Source: Echinostoma caproni (lineage: Eukaryota > Platyhelminthes > Trematoda > Plagiorchiida > Echinostomatidae). From it: DNA of 27,835 nt. The stretch spans positions 6,772-34,606 of the forward strand of contig UZAN01044305.1 in assembly GCA_900618425.1 (NCBI GenBank), written 5' to 3'. Position numbers and translations under genes: made by a program. Under the pieces are notes generated by a model. The model searched no databases and had not been told where the DNA came from. It worked only from the letters and a program-made list of their open reading frames with translations. Positions 20,601 through 26,858 of this stretch are shown here, in pieces (position 1 is the stretch's first letter; every line of letters begins with the position of its first letter).

Positions 20601-21545
20601 GCGTGATGTCTTTGCTGAACACTGACAACTTGTCTCAAAGAAATGGGCAAGACAATGCAGGGTCCAGTTTCTGATTTGCTTCGTAGTGTGGTTTCTATCC
20701 ACAATACGATCCAGCAATCAAAGCGAAGTAGTAACCTTTTCTTCCCGTATGATGTATAAACGCTTATCACGGTTTTATTAGATGTGTCCTGAGACACGCC
20801 GTCAGTTTCCCTCATCTGTCGTTCGTTTTATAGCGTGTTTGGGTAAGTCACGAAATCAAGACATCTACAGTATGTTATTGCGGCGCATTCGATTTCAGGT
20901 GTGTTAAATTGCATCAATAAATGTTCATTCCAAACCCAATAGGAAGTCAATAGTAGAAGACTAAATACGGGCTGGTGAAATTGAAACTAGCATTGGTCAG
21001 TAGTACTTTATCGATCCGCATCTACGTGTTCTTATTATACTCAAATAATATCCATATATCCTATGAACGATATAATACAATAGTTATGGCATCTTTCCGC
21101 CATCGTTCAGATCATTTCCTCTACCGCTCCTGGTCCGGGTGACTACCACGGTTGCCCGTTTCGCCATATGGATCCGGATCTGTTACGCCAACGTCTCTCT
21201 TCTAGCGGCCGCTTGACGTCGGATTCAGTCGATACCATTGTTCAGCGTGCCAAAGAACGCCTTTACCACCTGTCCTGTCGTGAATATTTTCGCGCGATGC
21301 ATAAACTCGATGCCGAGGCAATGTCTGGTATCACCATTCATCATCCGAACCAGTACTTCGAAGAGAGCCAACGTGTATTGCGTGGTGAAGGTGCCGGTGC
21401 GACCCGAACTGGAGCTGAACGAGTTCGTGTGAAAAAAGTTCAGCTGGCTGACTCGGTGCTTGAGTCCACCTTCATGGATGACGAAGCTATGGATACCATC
21501 TGCTCCGAAGCAACGAGTATAGTGGAAGATAGTGTTGTTGCGTGA
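2391..21545 (+). CDS. PRIM2: DNA primase large subunit (p58), five exons, complete
   Basis: The exons 2391-2699, 10541-10789, 18452-18853, 20263-20424 and 21111-21545 join in phase 0 at GT-AG introns and give 518 residues, close to the usual eukaryotic length of about 510. The product is the regulatory large subunit of primase. It pairs with the catalytic small subunit and DNA polymerase alpha in the nucleus to start RNA primers. The N-terminal helical domain covers roughly residues 1-270, with the block [17 protein letters not shown] in exon 2. The C-terminal iron-sulfur domain keeps all four expected cysteines: C293 (FPPC), C372 (YTPYSC), C389 (DYHGCPFRH) and C430 (YHLSC). The blocks [16 protein letters not shown] and [14 protein letters not shown] are hallmarks of the family. 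An in-frame TGA lies 12 bases before the ATG, and the ATG has A at -3 and G at +4. Introns 1 and 2 (about 7.8 and 7.7 kb) are swollen by retrotransposons. No frameshift or stop was seen. Confidence 0.97.
2700..3404. other. PRIM2 intron 1, first part, nothing recognised
   Basis: This is about 700 bases of intron between exon 1 and the first family II remnant. Short open frames occur but resemble no family. No SINE head or reverse-transcriptase block was found. Confidence 0.4.
3405..5170 (-). mobile_element. Decayed family II retrotransposon, endonuclease to RT end
   Basis: Read on the minus strand, the 5' leader (about 5170-4890) is followed by an endonuclease start at 4882: [14 protein letters not shown] then [12 protein letters not shown], the first block of apurinic-type endonucleases. 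The linker with a [13 protein letters not shown] block sits near 4200-4250. The RT palm (3950-3610) is recognisable but frameshifted. A C-terminal QISRL..LG-like block lies near 3410-3460. Much of the thumb is missing between about 3640 and 3600. The leader matches the minus-strand copy at 15870-16200, which supports assignment to the same family. The copy is dead. Confidence 0.75.
4646..4882 (-). pseudogene. Endonuclease N-terminus of the family II copy
   Basis: This 78-codon open piece begins [12 protein letters not shown] and contains [11 protein letters not shown]. The Glu in SETR corresponds to a catalytic metal-binding residue of apurinic-type retrotransposon endonucleases. The frame is lost after about 75 residues, where an intact domain needs more than 200. 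It is part of the surrounding decayed element, not a host gene. Confidence 0.7.
5175..6800 (+). mobile_element. Decayed family I retrotransposon, RT to 3' end
   Basis: It starts in the linker just before the RT finger, at nearly the same element position as the copy at 735. Visible blocks are a finger remnant (5235-5520), [19 protein letters not shown] near 5665-5715, GVRQGSP near 5717-5740, the catalytic box as EYAGDILLL near 5850-5876, the post-RT block from about 6040, and [15 protein letters not shown] near 6250-6297. The 3' untranslated part (about 6500-6800) matches the 3' ends of the minus-strand family I copies at 25455-26360, including a shared 'tgcatggt.aatggtt' block near 6770-6785. 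Many frameshifts and stops are present. Confidence 0.8.
6157..6476 (+). pseudogene. C-terminal block of family I ORF
   Basis: Two overlapping frames cover the post-RT region. One carries [18 protein letters not shown] (6157-6444) and the other [19 protein letters not shown] (6111-6476). The protein crosses from one to the other near 6240, so a frameshift separates them. RTE-like elements carry this C-terminal block after the reverse transcriptase. Confidence 0.7.
6885..7120 (-). mobile_element. tRNA-derived SINE, minus strand
   Basis: On the minus strand the element begins with a tRNA-like head at 7120 (GGTGGCGGCGGAGC), followed by a box B match GGTTCGAGCTCC at 7064-7053. The SINE body follows: CTAGCGGGGCC, then AAGTCCCAG.GACTAGG, then GGTTTCCGTTATTGAA. 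The same body occurs at 16504-16686, 17978-18255 and 19543-19808. Such elements are transcribed by RNA polymerase III and mobilised by a partner retrotransposon. Confidence 0.75.
7125..7440 (+). repeat. Repeat R, copy 1
   Basis: This stretch resembles 16230-16475 in the same orientation. Shared landmarks are 'ggagtggag.cccatc' near the left end, a 'tgacct.tacc' block, 'atgattagatct' with 'tcatccaa.gccat'-like sequence, and 'gcacaa.cca.caccatgtcaag'-like sequence near 7355-7385. No protein was recognised. It may be part of a longer element whose ends are not visible. Confidence 0.55.
8465..8986 (+). pseudogene. Reverse-transcriptase palm (family II)
   Basis: This is the longest clean RT piece in the window, 173 codons. 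It carries the first catalytic Asp in [14 protein letters not shown], the [16 protein letters not shown] turn and the second box [11 protein letters not shown], where Tyr of the usual YADD is His but both Asp remain. The frame is lost near [12 protein letters not shown], about residue 145, where relatives read [14 protein letters not shown] sequence. It is part of a broken element. Confidence 0.85.
9258..9623 (+). pseudogene. C-terminal domain of family II ORF
   Basis: These 121 codons contain [19 protein letters not shown] and a basic, Trp-rich tail that ends at a stop near the start of the 3' untranslated tail. The block after the thumb is characteristic of RTE-like elements. The preceding part of the ORF (8989-9192, [12 protein letters not shown] block) is in a different frame. 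Confidence 0.75.
9880..10540. other. End of PRIM2 intron 1, nothing recognised
   Basis: Non-coding sequence lies between the family II tail and exon 2. A minus-strand open frame at 10295-9963 resembles no known family. The intron ends with a pyrimidine-rich tract and CACTTAG at 10534-10540. Confidence 0.4.
10541..10789 (+). CDS. PRIM2: PRIM2 exon 2 (residues 104-186)
   Basis: It opens after CACTTAG with [20 protein letters not shown], one of the best conserved blocks of the p58 N-terminal domain, and ends at FYK before the donor GTATTT at 10790. It is 83 codons and in phase 0 at both ends. Confidence 0.95.
10900..13835 (+). mobile_element. Family III RTE-like retrotransposon interrupted by the N gap
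   Basis: A GC-rich leader (about 10900-11370) precedes a possible ORF start near 11370 ([10 protein letters not shown]). The endonuclease lies mostly in the N gap and resumes at 12231 with [11 protein letters not shown]. It continues as [12 protein letters not shown] and [12 protein letters not shown] (12340-12425), the GDvN block of apurinic-type endonucleases. The linker follows, then the RT finger at about 13255-13625 ([46 protein letters not shown]) and the start of the palm ([17 protein letters not shown], 13680-13735). The copy stops before the GVRQG motif, where a minus-strand family I fragment begins. Stops and frameshifts are present. Confidence 0.8.
11405..12230. other. Assembly gap (826 N)
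   Basis: The stretch is an unbroken run of N. It sits inside the family III endonuclease, so the missing sequence is probably retrotransposon DNA. The reading frames that span it are artefacts. Whether 826 is the true size is unknown. Confidence 0.99.
13485..13875 (+). pseudogene. Reverse-transcriptase finger and palm start (family III)
   Basis: One frame (13485-13670) reads [20 protein letters not shown] then [21 protein letters not shown] second (13555-13875) supplies [20 protein letters not shown] and [14 protein letters not shown] frameshift near 13650-13670 has erased most of the LDL.AFDSVDR block that carries the first catalytic Asp. The end is an abrupt break. Confidence 0.75.
13830..14077 (-). 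mobile_element. Family I 3' fragment, minus strand
   Basis: This piece resembles 26320-26560 in the same orientation. Shared landmarks are 'tatc.c.cagtgt.tct.a', 'gatccc..ccagg.agcct', and the coding end, which on the minus strand reads about [19 protein letters not shown]. Only the last part of the ORF and some 3' untranslated sequence are present. It is sandwiched between family III and family II pieces. Confidence 0.65.
14075..14650 (+). mobile_element. Family II RT fragment, plus strand
   Basis: Shifting frames give [15 protein letters not shown] (about 14090-14135), a finger remnant with [13 protein letters not shown] sequence (14275-14300), [16 protein letters not shown] (about 14487-14535), KYVNLLR (14550-14575) and [10 protein letters not shown] (14608-14640). 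These blocks match the family II copy at 8060-8670. The fragment ends at the GVRQG motif, where the orientation of family II sequence flips. Heavily mutated. Confidence 0.7.
14576..14857 (-). pseudogene. Reverse-transcriptase palm end (family II, minus)
   Basis: These 93 codons begin [20 protein letters not shown], continue through [12 protein letters not shown], the degenerate form of the YADD box, and reach [12 protein letters not shown]. The last about 22 residues (beyond about 14645) run into the neighbouring plus-strand fragment and are not part of this element's protein. The last catalytic Asp of the box reads Cys, so it is inactive. Confidence 0.7.
14645..16215 (-). mobile_element. Family II copy, minus strand, endonuclease largely deleted
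   Basis: On the minus strand the leader (about 16215-15870) matches the leader of the copy at 5170-4890. An endonuclease start [10 protein letters not shown] lies at 15864-15830. It jumps within about 50 bases to the linker block [14 protein letters not shown] (about 15755-15705) and [10 protein letters not shown]. The RT follows: [26 protein letters not shown] (about 15105-15045), [14 protein letters not shown], then [11 protein letters not shown] (about 14920-14890). The catalytic box is broken ([10 protein letters not shown]) and the copy ends after [12 protein letters not shown] near 14650. Confidence 0.8.
16230..16475 (+). repeat. Repeat R, copy 2
   Basis: This resembles 7125-7440 in the same orientation: 'ggtggagtggagacccatc' at the left, then 'ttgacctctaccc', 'atgattagatcttt' with 'caaaagtcatcca', and 'cacaagccatcaccaagtcaag'. 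No coding capacity was recognised. It lies between the 5' end of the minus-strand family II copy and a headless SINE. Confidence 0.55.
16504..16686 (+). mobile_element. tRNA-SINE body without head
   Basis: It carries the shared SINE body: 'gctgtcgtccggttca', 'cctaact.agcggggcc', 'ccaagtcccagagctt', 'accggtttccgtcactgaacag' and a terminal 'gagtaataaaaaataa'. The tRNA-like promoter present in the copy at 17978 is missing, so it is 5'-truncated. Confidence 0.7.
16787..16862. repeat. Imperfect inverted repeat (hairpin)
   Basis: There are nested inverted arms: TTCACC (16790-16795) with GGTGAA (16855-16860), CCGAGCT (16794-16800) with AGCTCGG (16842-16848), and an inner stem CAAATTT (16815-16821) with AAATTTG (16825-16831) around a 3-base loop. 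Outer and middle arms overlap and are unevenly spaced, so only part can pair at once. No transposon was recognised. Confidence 0.5.
16863..17975. other. PRIM2 intron 2 stretch, nothing recognised
   Basis: This is about 1.1 kb of intron with only short open frames, none resembling a family. No RT block, SINE head or exon-like segment was found. Confidence 0.4.
17978..18255 (+). mobile_element. tRNA-derived SINE, full-length copy
   Basis: It has a tRNA-like head with box A TGGCGCAGTGG at 17985-17995 and box B GGTTCGAGCCC at 18038-18048, a spacing fit for an internal RNA polymerase III promoter. The head closes with CGCCACC near 18055-18061. The body shared with the other three copies follows, with 'gctgtcgtccggttca' and 'cactgaacagcaggtcctcgtga'. 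It ends in an A-rich tail (AATTAAAAATAA, near 18253), about 200 bases before PRIM2 exon 3. Confidence 0.85.
18452..18853 (+). CDS. PRIM2: PRIM2 exon 3 (residues 187-320)
   Basis: It opens after GCATATAG with [20 protein letters not shown] and ends with [16 protein letters not shown] before the donor GTAAAT at 18854. It contains the first iron-sulfur ligand, C293, in [13 protein letters not shown], and SRYLGEDYS typical of the family. It is 134 codons, phase 0 at both ends. Confidence 0.96.
18854..19542. other. PRIM2 intron 3, left part, nothing recognised
   Basis: Non-coding. A plus-strand open frame at 19146-19460 resembles no family and lies inside an intron that splices cleanly in phase. 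Confidence 0.4.
19543..19808 (-). mobile_element. tRNA-derived SINE, minus strand
   Basis: On the minus strand a decayed tRNA-like head (about 19808-19735, with GTAGTGGTTTAGCC) is followed by the shared body: 'gctgtcgtccgattca', 'cctaacctagaggggac', 'ccactccaagtcccgggac' and 'agtgaacagcaggtcctcgtga'. The A-rich end (GTCATAAAAAAGATG) lies near 19545-19560. The box B region has drifted from consensus. Confidence 0.75.
19809..20262. other. PRIM2 intron 3, right part, nothing recognised
   Basis: Non-coding sequence ends with the acceptor TTTTTCCACCAG at 20251-20262. Confidence 0.4.
20263..20424 (+). CDS. PRIM2: PRIM2 exon 4 (residues 321-374)
   Basis: It opens with [17 protein letters not shown] and ends with [14 protein letters not shown] before the donor GTAAGT at 20425. 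It holds the second iron-sulfur ligand, C372, and the conserved [13 protein letters not shown] basic segment of the p58 C-terminal domain. It is 54 codons, phase 0 at both ends, with no start codon of its own. Confidence 0.96.
20425..21110. other. PRIM2 intron 4, nothing recognised
   Basis: 686 bases without a recognisable gene or repeat. The acceptor is CGTTCAG at 21104-21110. Confidence 0.5.
21111..21545 (+). CDS. PRIM2: PRIM2 exon 5 (residues 375-518, stop)
   Basis: It opens with [20 protein letters not shown], carrying ligand C389, and then has [13 protein letters not shown] with ligand C430. [15 protein letters not shown] is the conserved end of the folded domain. The tail of about 50 residues is acidic and weakly conserved and ends at a TGA at 21543-21545. 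It starts 19 codons before the first internal ATG. Confidence 0.96.
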   Translation: MISSTAPGPGDYHGCPFRHMDPDLLRQRLSSSGRLTSDSVDTIVQRAKERLYHLSCREYFRAMHKLDAEAMSGITIHHPNQYFEESQRVLRGEGAGATRTGAERVRVKKVQLADSVLESTFMDDEAMDTICSEATSIVEDSVVA

Positions 21546-22618
21546 TTTGTCTCTTCATCCGTCGGGAATCCCCTGAGATTATTGTGTACAGCTATTTTTT
21601 TTATCAATAGTACTATCAGCTGTTTTCCTGTCAACACATGCTTCCTTTTTTTACTTTGACCTTTCGAGCTAGCACAAATGGTGTGTGTTGAAACTGTAAT
21701 TTGCACCGGCCCTAAGTAAACTCTGATTGAAACAAGCCAATTACTTGCTGAACACTTTACACACCCAAGGGAATCTCGTTGCCACGTTCCATCGTATTTG
21801 TGTTGTCTCATCTTTTCAACGTCCAATTCCAACTCTCCAATCGCCGATCTCCCAAAATCCGAAAGTTGAATAGGAGGGTGTGCAAACGTGAAAACATGCT
21901 CAATATACATACATGAATTGTCGTTGAGTGTTCTACAACTTGTGCGCGATAACCTTTATATTGGAACGTTCCGGGGCAGATTTGACCATGAGCGCATTTC
22001 ACGAGGTCTCTGAGTGGTTATTTTCCTCGTCTGGTAGAAATCGACCGCTTTCATGAGAATCTTCGACTTCCTGGTAATATGTACCTTGGAACCTTGGACT
22101 GACCGTTCTTGCAAATCGCTGTCATGCTTCGATTTATGCACGACTACAAGTCTCCACGTTGAGCGAAAGTTTTCTCAAGAGATTAATACAACAAACATTA
22201 CGATCAGATAATCTAAATTCCATGTACTATCCAGGCTTATAGCATCAATTGTACAACCCAGTCCTGAGAAACAACATTGCACTCGAAAGAACCAGGGGAT
22301 CGATAAAAAAAGTGATGCATTGTTCTTGCCTGCTAAAAACGACTGGTCTGTAGATCTGATTAATCTGTCTGGTCTGCAGTTTTGAAATTCTCGACTGGAG
22401 TGAGGCTATCCCCTCTAGCTCATAGAGGTGCACAAGACCAGAAGCCACAGGCCTAAATCAAGGGTTCCATGATTTTATCGAATAAAAACTATGGGAATCG
22501 AGACAATGTGTTCATGATATTCAATATTTGAGGGAAATTTTACAGAAACAATAAAACTGATGATAGAACGGAGTTTGTAGGATACTGTACAGAATTGAGA
22601 AGTTTGTGGTCTGGTCAG
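21546..22618. other. Intergenic space between convergent genes
   Basis: About 1.07 kb lies between the PRIM2 stop and the stop of the minus-strand transposase-derived gene. No clear polyadenylation signal was found close to the PRIM2 stop. The nearest AATAAA matches on the plus strand are at 22481 and 22550. Open frames here resemble no family. It must contain both 3' untranslated regions. Confidence 0.45.
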
Positions 22619-22900
22619 TCAAGAAACGTTGTACAAGTGAGACAAAATATAGCAAACTTTGTCTAACCGACCTTCGGTACAGACTCGGCGCCAGACAAAT
22701 TCATCCAAAATTGAACTGAACTGCTCACGACAGTCAGTTTGCATTTCATCAATGAAGATAGCTAGCTGCTCCAACAACTCGTCCGCCTTCTGTATGGTAA
22801 CGTTTCTCTCCGGATCCGCGACCAAATGGGCATAACCTTCAGGCAAATCCCCAAGTGGTCTGTATCCCGGCCAATCACTGGTGATGATTGTGGATCCGGG
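22619..22900 (-). CDS. Exon 6: second half of the transposase core and stop
   Basis: It starts after GTTTTAG with PGSTIITSDWPGY, which retains the second acidic residue, and reaches SSILDEFVWRR, a hallmark of the C-terminal end of the ISXO2-like domain. It ends YILSHLYNVS and TGA at 22621-22619; 93 codons plus stop. Confidence 0.88.
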   Translation of the reverse strand, partial: PGSTIITSDWPGYRPLGDLPEGYAHLVADPERNVTIQKADELLEQLAIFIDEMQTDCREQFSSILDEFVWRRVCTEGRLDKVCYILSHLYNVS

Positions 22901-25310
22901 CTAAAACAATACAAGTTGTATTTTTGAAGTGATCAGAAAAAAACAAGACCTACCATCACTCGGTGTCGGATAAATCGGATTAGTAGCTTTTGGTTGCACC
23001 GTTCTTGCGGCAATCGAATTAAAAAACACTTGTTGCCGAACCGTTCCACTCCAGCCAGAGCACAAATTCGTGGAGGATCTAGGTAGGCTCCTTCGGCAAT
23101 TTCAATCACGCCTTCCAGTCGATCGGTTTCGCGTTTCAAATGCTATAGTACAGTGCGTACAGTCATGGTGTAAACATGTGTGACCTTACCCAACTGCATA
23201 CAGCGCGTAGTCGATTCAAGAACGTTGATATCACATTCGGAGATGCACCGGTTTCGGCACACATCTCCTCAAACGAATAACCATGCGTCCACATGTACAT
23301 GAGATAGACGAGGATATCCAGAGATGACTTCAGTTTGTCAAATACGGATCGGACTCGAAGTGTGGCGCGTTTGCTACATTTGCGACAACGCCAATTATAA
23401 TTATCACCATGGGAGATCTCTTTTTGAAGCAACATGGAAATAGGGCGAGGGCAATGAAGACAGTAAGATTCGTTGGCTATCAGTCGCCGTTCAGCCAACC
23501 AGATAAGGAGACGTGTTTGATCGAGTACAAACGTGCGAAAAGCCTCTTTCGTCATCTGTTCTGTGGTCCACTGATCTTCAAACAGGAAAGGTTTGCGGCA
23601 AATGCGCACTTTTTTCTTATCATTTGCCTCAAGTGAGGTAAATCTGAGATTAAACGAACCATGTTAACCAAGAATAAAAAAGGAATGGCTTACGCAGCAG
23701 ACGAAAGTGAGCTTGGAACTCTACACGTGTTAAATTGTCAATATTAATCAACAAACTCACGGCCATAGATCCCCATCTTCGATATCGTCATTTTTGTCTT
23801 CTGTATCACTATTTTGCAAAAGGCCTCCTTGAAATGGAGGTGTGTTCATTGACGGACTAGTTTAGCGTGGTGAAACGAAGTGAACATTGACCTACTTGAA
23901 TTCTAAAATATCGTTTGGTTCCTCCAGCACATTTCCAACGGGACTTTCTTGTTGCATAGCTTGAGGAGAGGCATCTTCGTCATCGGACTCACTGATCTCG
24001 AATTCCTGAGATGAGCAGAATTTTGCAATGGGGAAACGATACAAAATTGTTTAGATCAATAAGTTTCGCTTCTTCTGCTGATGTTAATAGGTGCCACGGG
24101 TAATCCGCATCAATAAGCAAAGTTTAGAATGAATGGAAGCGCGTGTTCCTAGCACTGGGCAAGCCGCCAGTGGAGCTTTTGTTCGACACTCAAGCACCTG
24201 CGTGTGAATGTTATACCTATAACATAGAATCTCGGTATATCAACTGCGTTCAAAACTATCTATATCGCAAGGAAGTCAACTAATGGTTTGTTCGTTGGCG
24301 CGATATGGCTAGGTTCTCCAAACAAAAATAAGAGATTTCTTCTCAATTTACAACCGGAACCTTTGACTGGCTATAGCCTGACCCGCAAGATGACAGTGCG
24401 ATGTACGGAAACCGCAGTCTGTAGGGGGGGACGGACGGTGTACAGTTAGTTGGATCTTGCACTCTTGAGATGCGTTTCATACNAACAGAAGAAGTCCTGA
24501 GGCCAGCTCGTAGGCTTTCTCTTAAGAAGTTTGAAATCCGGGATTTCCAGCTCCCCTAAACGGGAAAATTTCTGCAGTTAAATCGATTGCTTTAAGTACG
24601 ATTATATTGGCGGACCAAAATGTTGGTTGCACTTGAATCACACACCAAGACCGCCACCTGGCAATTGGTGGCTCAGTGGAAATCATGCGGATTTATCAAC
24701 GTGAAAAATTCTTCGGGTTAGTTACATGCGACGGGTCTTGTATTATGATTAATGGTGCTTTACTGACAGTATCGCCCTCTTGGGAGGAGAGACTACTTCG
24801 TGCAATCTGGGGCTTTTAATTTGTATGCGACTTGGCACGGTAAAACAAGAGTGCCTGGTGCCTCTGAACAATCGAATGGGCTAATCCAAGCTAGATACTC
24901 TAGGTATGATTTTATAAATCACAATTCGTCTTAATGGTACAGTTGGCTAAGAATTAGAACTCTCCAATCGCTAGGCAAACGAAGCCAAATGGCATATCGT
25001 GTTACATGCTGGTCGTTACGTATTGGGGACGGTAGTTTCGTTTCGCAGTGGGTATTCTTCAAATGATTCAATGGCACGCTCAGAACCTTGATTAGTCTAT
25101 GCTGAAATGAAACTTCATCGATCCCCGTTGACAGATTTTTCAATTCCCCTCGTTCAAATTGAATAAAACAAAACTATGGAATGTAAGCATTAGGACATGC
25201 ACCAAAGAGTAAAGTGATCAGAGATCATCCACCAAAAAAACACCAGTTACCTCCGTATAAAATTGTTCGTCTTCTGCAGAGGATGGTAGTGGATGCTTTG
25301 CTCTCGGCAT
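22619..25310 (-). CDS. ISXO2-like (IS1595/Merlin-type) transposase-derived protein, six exons
   Basis: Minus-strand exons 25310-25251, 24005-23896, 23808-23761, 23643-23190, 23142-22954 and 22900-22619 join in frame at GT-AG introns and give 380 residues. Residues 1-84 are strongly acidic, with ISESDDEDAS and DTEDKNDDIEDGD. A zinc ribbon follows with C134, C137, C159 and C162 (YCLHC and WRCRKC). A helical segment (about 170-224, FEEMCAETGASPNVISTF) fits the family's helix-turn-helix. The transposase core has GVIEIAEG, ALAGVERFGNKCFLIRL, GSTIITSDWPGY and ILDEFVWRR. The family's first catalytic Asp (VEIDE) is A240, the second is D296, and the third acidic position is D327 or E328. Five introns, no broken frame and a lost catalytic residue suggest a host gene derived from a transposase. 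Function is unknown. An in-frame TGA lies 30 bases before the ATG. Confidence 0.85.
22954..23142 (-). CDS. Exon 5: first half of the transposase core
   Basis: It starts after CTATAG and ends with HRVM before the donor GTAGGT; 63 codons, phase 0. It contains LEGVIEIAEG, where active relatives have a catalytic Asp in place of the Ala, and ALAGVERFGNKCFLIRL, the second beta strand region. Confidence 0.88.
23190..23643 (-). CDS. Exon 4: zinc ribbon and helical domain
   Basis: It begins after AATCTCAG and ends at the Trp codon before the donor GTAAGG. It encodes residues 73-224 with the CxxC...CxxC zinc ribbon (C134, C137, C159, C162) and the helices that precede the transposase core. There is no ATG near its start, so it must be spliced from upstream or use a non-ATG start. 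Confidence 0.88.
23761..23808 (-). CDS. Exon 3 of the transposase-derived gene
   Basis: A 48-base microexon between acceptor AAAATAG and donor GTGAGT. It encodes DTEDKNDDIEDGDLW plus split codons at both edges. The phases match exons 2 and 4. Confidence 0.75.
23896..24005 (-). CDS. Exon 2 of the transposase-derived gene
   Basis: It is flanked by the acceptor CATCTCAG and donor GTAGGT. It encodes 36 residues rich in Glu and Asp (EFEISESDDEDAS) and ends with two bases of a split codon completed by exon 3. Confidence 0.75.
24006..25250. other. First intron of the transposase-derived gene, nothing recognised
   Basis: About 1.2 kb between exons 1 and 2 with one N at 24483. No transposon inverted repeat or further exon was recognised. 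A small open frame at 25143-24931 resembles no family. Confidence 0.4.
25251..25310 (-). CDS. Exon 1 of the transposase-derived gene
   Basis: It encodes the first 20 residues, MPRAKHPLPSSAEDEQFYTE, with donor GTAACT. It is phase 0. It is short and the least certain exon, chosen because it supplies an ATG, a donor and the phase needed by exon 2. A different first exon in the 1.2 kb upstream intron cannot be excluded. Confidence 0.65.
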
Positions 25311-25454
25311 AGTCAATGTGACGTGGTCAAAAAGAGTTCACCGGACAATGACAACAGGTTTCTTAGTATTAAGTTGGGAGCCGAGCGCCGAAAATTAGTT
25401 GAAAGCTGCAAGTAAAAATGGACACGGCTTAACAGAAATTTCCAAACCGTAACA

Positions 25455-26110
25455 GGTTCAAAATGAGAGTTCAGTTTCAGTTTGTCCAATCGCTAACCAC
25501 GTATTTTCGTGCGGTTTTGGCTGCTGTCTATTGGCCGCCGCATTTGGATAAAGGAGAAAGATAGGAAAGGGTTCTAAGGCAAAATACAGAATTTCAGTGG
25601 ACTACGGTTACAAGGTTACGAGCAACACTGTTCACGAAAATCAGCCACTGCTGATTAGAATGATCCCGAGGTCCCCATCCAGGGGACCTAACGCAACCTG
25701 CATGATCGGGTTTCTTGGACAGTTGTCACACCCTCATGTCAGATCTGTTGACTTCCCTTAGCTTTGTCCACCTGGTACTTCTCGCAGCAAACGTCGCGTG
25801 CCGTGGCAACCTATTTAATGACGTGTAACACATGCCACAACCAACATCATCTATGGAGGTCCAGTGGGCGACCGCGACTGCTTAAAACTCCTCAGCGTTA
25901 CTCGTGCGGTTGACCCAACAGAGTTGCACAATGCTGCGCTGAGAGCGGTGTTCAAACACCGACAGTTTCCTTAATGTTTCCTTAATGACCAGTTTTTCGC
26001 GCCGTATAGAAAAGAACTGGCCCTTCACGGACAGTCGGATGACGCGGCGGCGCCACAGCGTTCGCAAGTACCTATGGATCCTACTGTATGCGTGCCAACA
26101 CTTCATCTGT
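25455..26110 (-). mobile_element. 5'-truncated family I copy, minus strand
   Basis: On the minus strand it begins at about 26110 with the post-RT block (frames reading LRTLWRRRVIRLSVKGQ and LRKLSVFEHRSQRSIV). It runs through the 3' untranslated region and ends in a tail of about AAACTGAAACTGAA near 25465-25480. It resembles 26105-26360 and 26400-26850 of the adjacent copy along its whole length. The endonuclease and RT are absent. Confidence 0.75.
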
Positions 26111-26858
26111 AATGTTTCAGTTTCAGTTTGAACAACCATTAACCATGCATATTCCTGCGCCGGTTTTAAATGCGGTCTTTTGGATGCCCATTTGGAAGGA
26201 CATTAGGAGGAGAAAGGAACTTCAAAGTGGAGTCGAAAAGAAAATGGAGAAGTTCAGTGGTCTAAGGTTGCGAAAAAATTGAGGAGATGCACGAACGCCA
26301 CTGGTTGCGACACCCAGCCATATCACTCAGTGTCTCTAACCATCGGTAACATCATCCCGAGATCCCCGGCCAGGGAGCCTAACAGGACCTATGTGACCCA
26401 GTCTCCTGGTTAGGGTTTTCATACACTCGTGCTAGGTCTTAGCTTGACCACCCTTGGCTTTTTTCCTCTCTGTGTCTGCTTCGGCGAACATCGCTCGCCG
26501 TGGTAACCTATCTGATGACATGCGTAACACATGTCCCAACCAACGCAATCTATGGAGGTCGACCACTTGCTCCAGTGGGTGACCGCGGATACCCAAAACT
26601 CTGCGCCTAACCTCAGCATTGCTCATCCGGCTACCCCACCAGATTCCTGCAATGCTGCATAGAGAGCGGTGTTCAAACACCGACAGTCTGTCTTTATCCT
26701 GTTTTCTTAATGGTTAAGTTTTTGCACCGTATAGCAGCATTGGCCGAACTATCGCGGCATACACTCGACCCTTCACAGACAGCCGGAATTCGCGACGGCG
26801 CCACAGATGTCTCAATTTGGCAAACGCCAACCGAGCCTTCTGCATGCGAGCTGACAGT

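Noticed and set aside
21440..21910. Minus-strand open frame of 156 codons overlapping the end of PRIM2
   Set aside because: It is partly the antisense of exon 5 and has no recognisable domain.
24211..24232. Short perfect inverted repeat GTTATA-CC-TATAAC
   Set aside because: Only 14 bases in AT-rich sequence, likely chance, with no associated element.
24600..24700. Possible extra exon or SINE head around a GCCACC/GGTGGC inverted repeat in the first intron of the transposase-derived gene
   Set aside because: No box A/box B pair and no open frame with matching splice phases; the exons already join without it.
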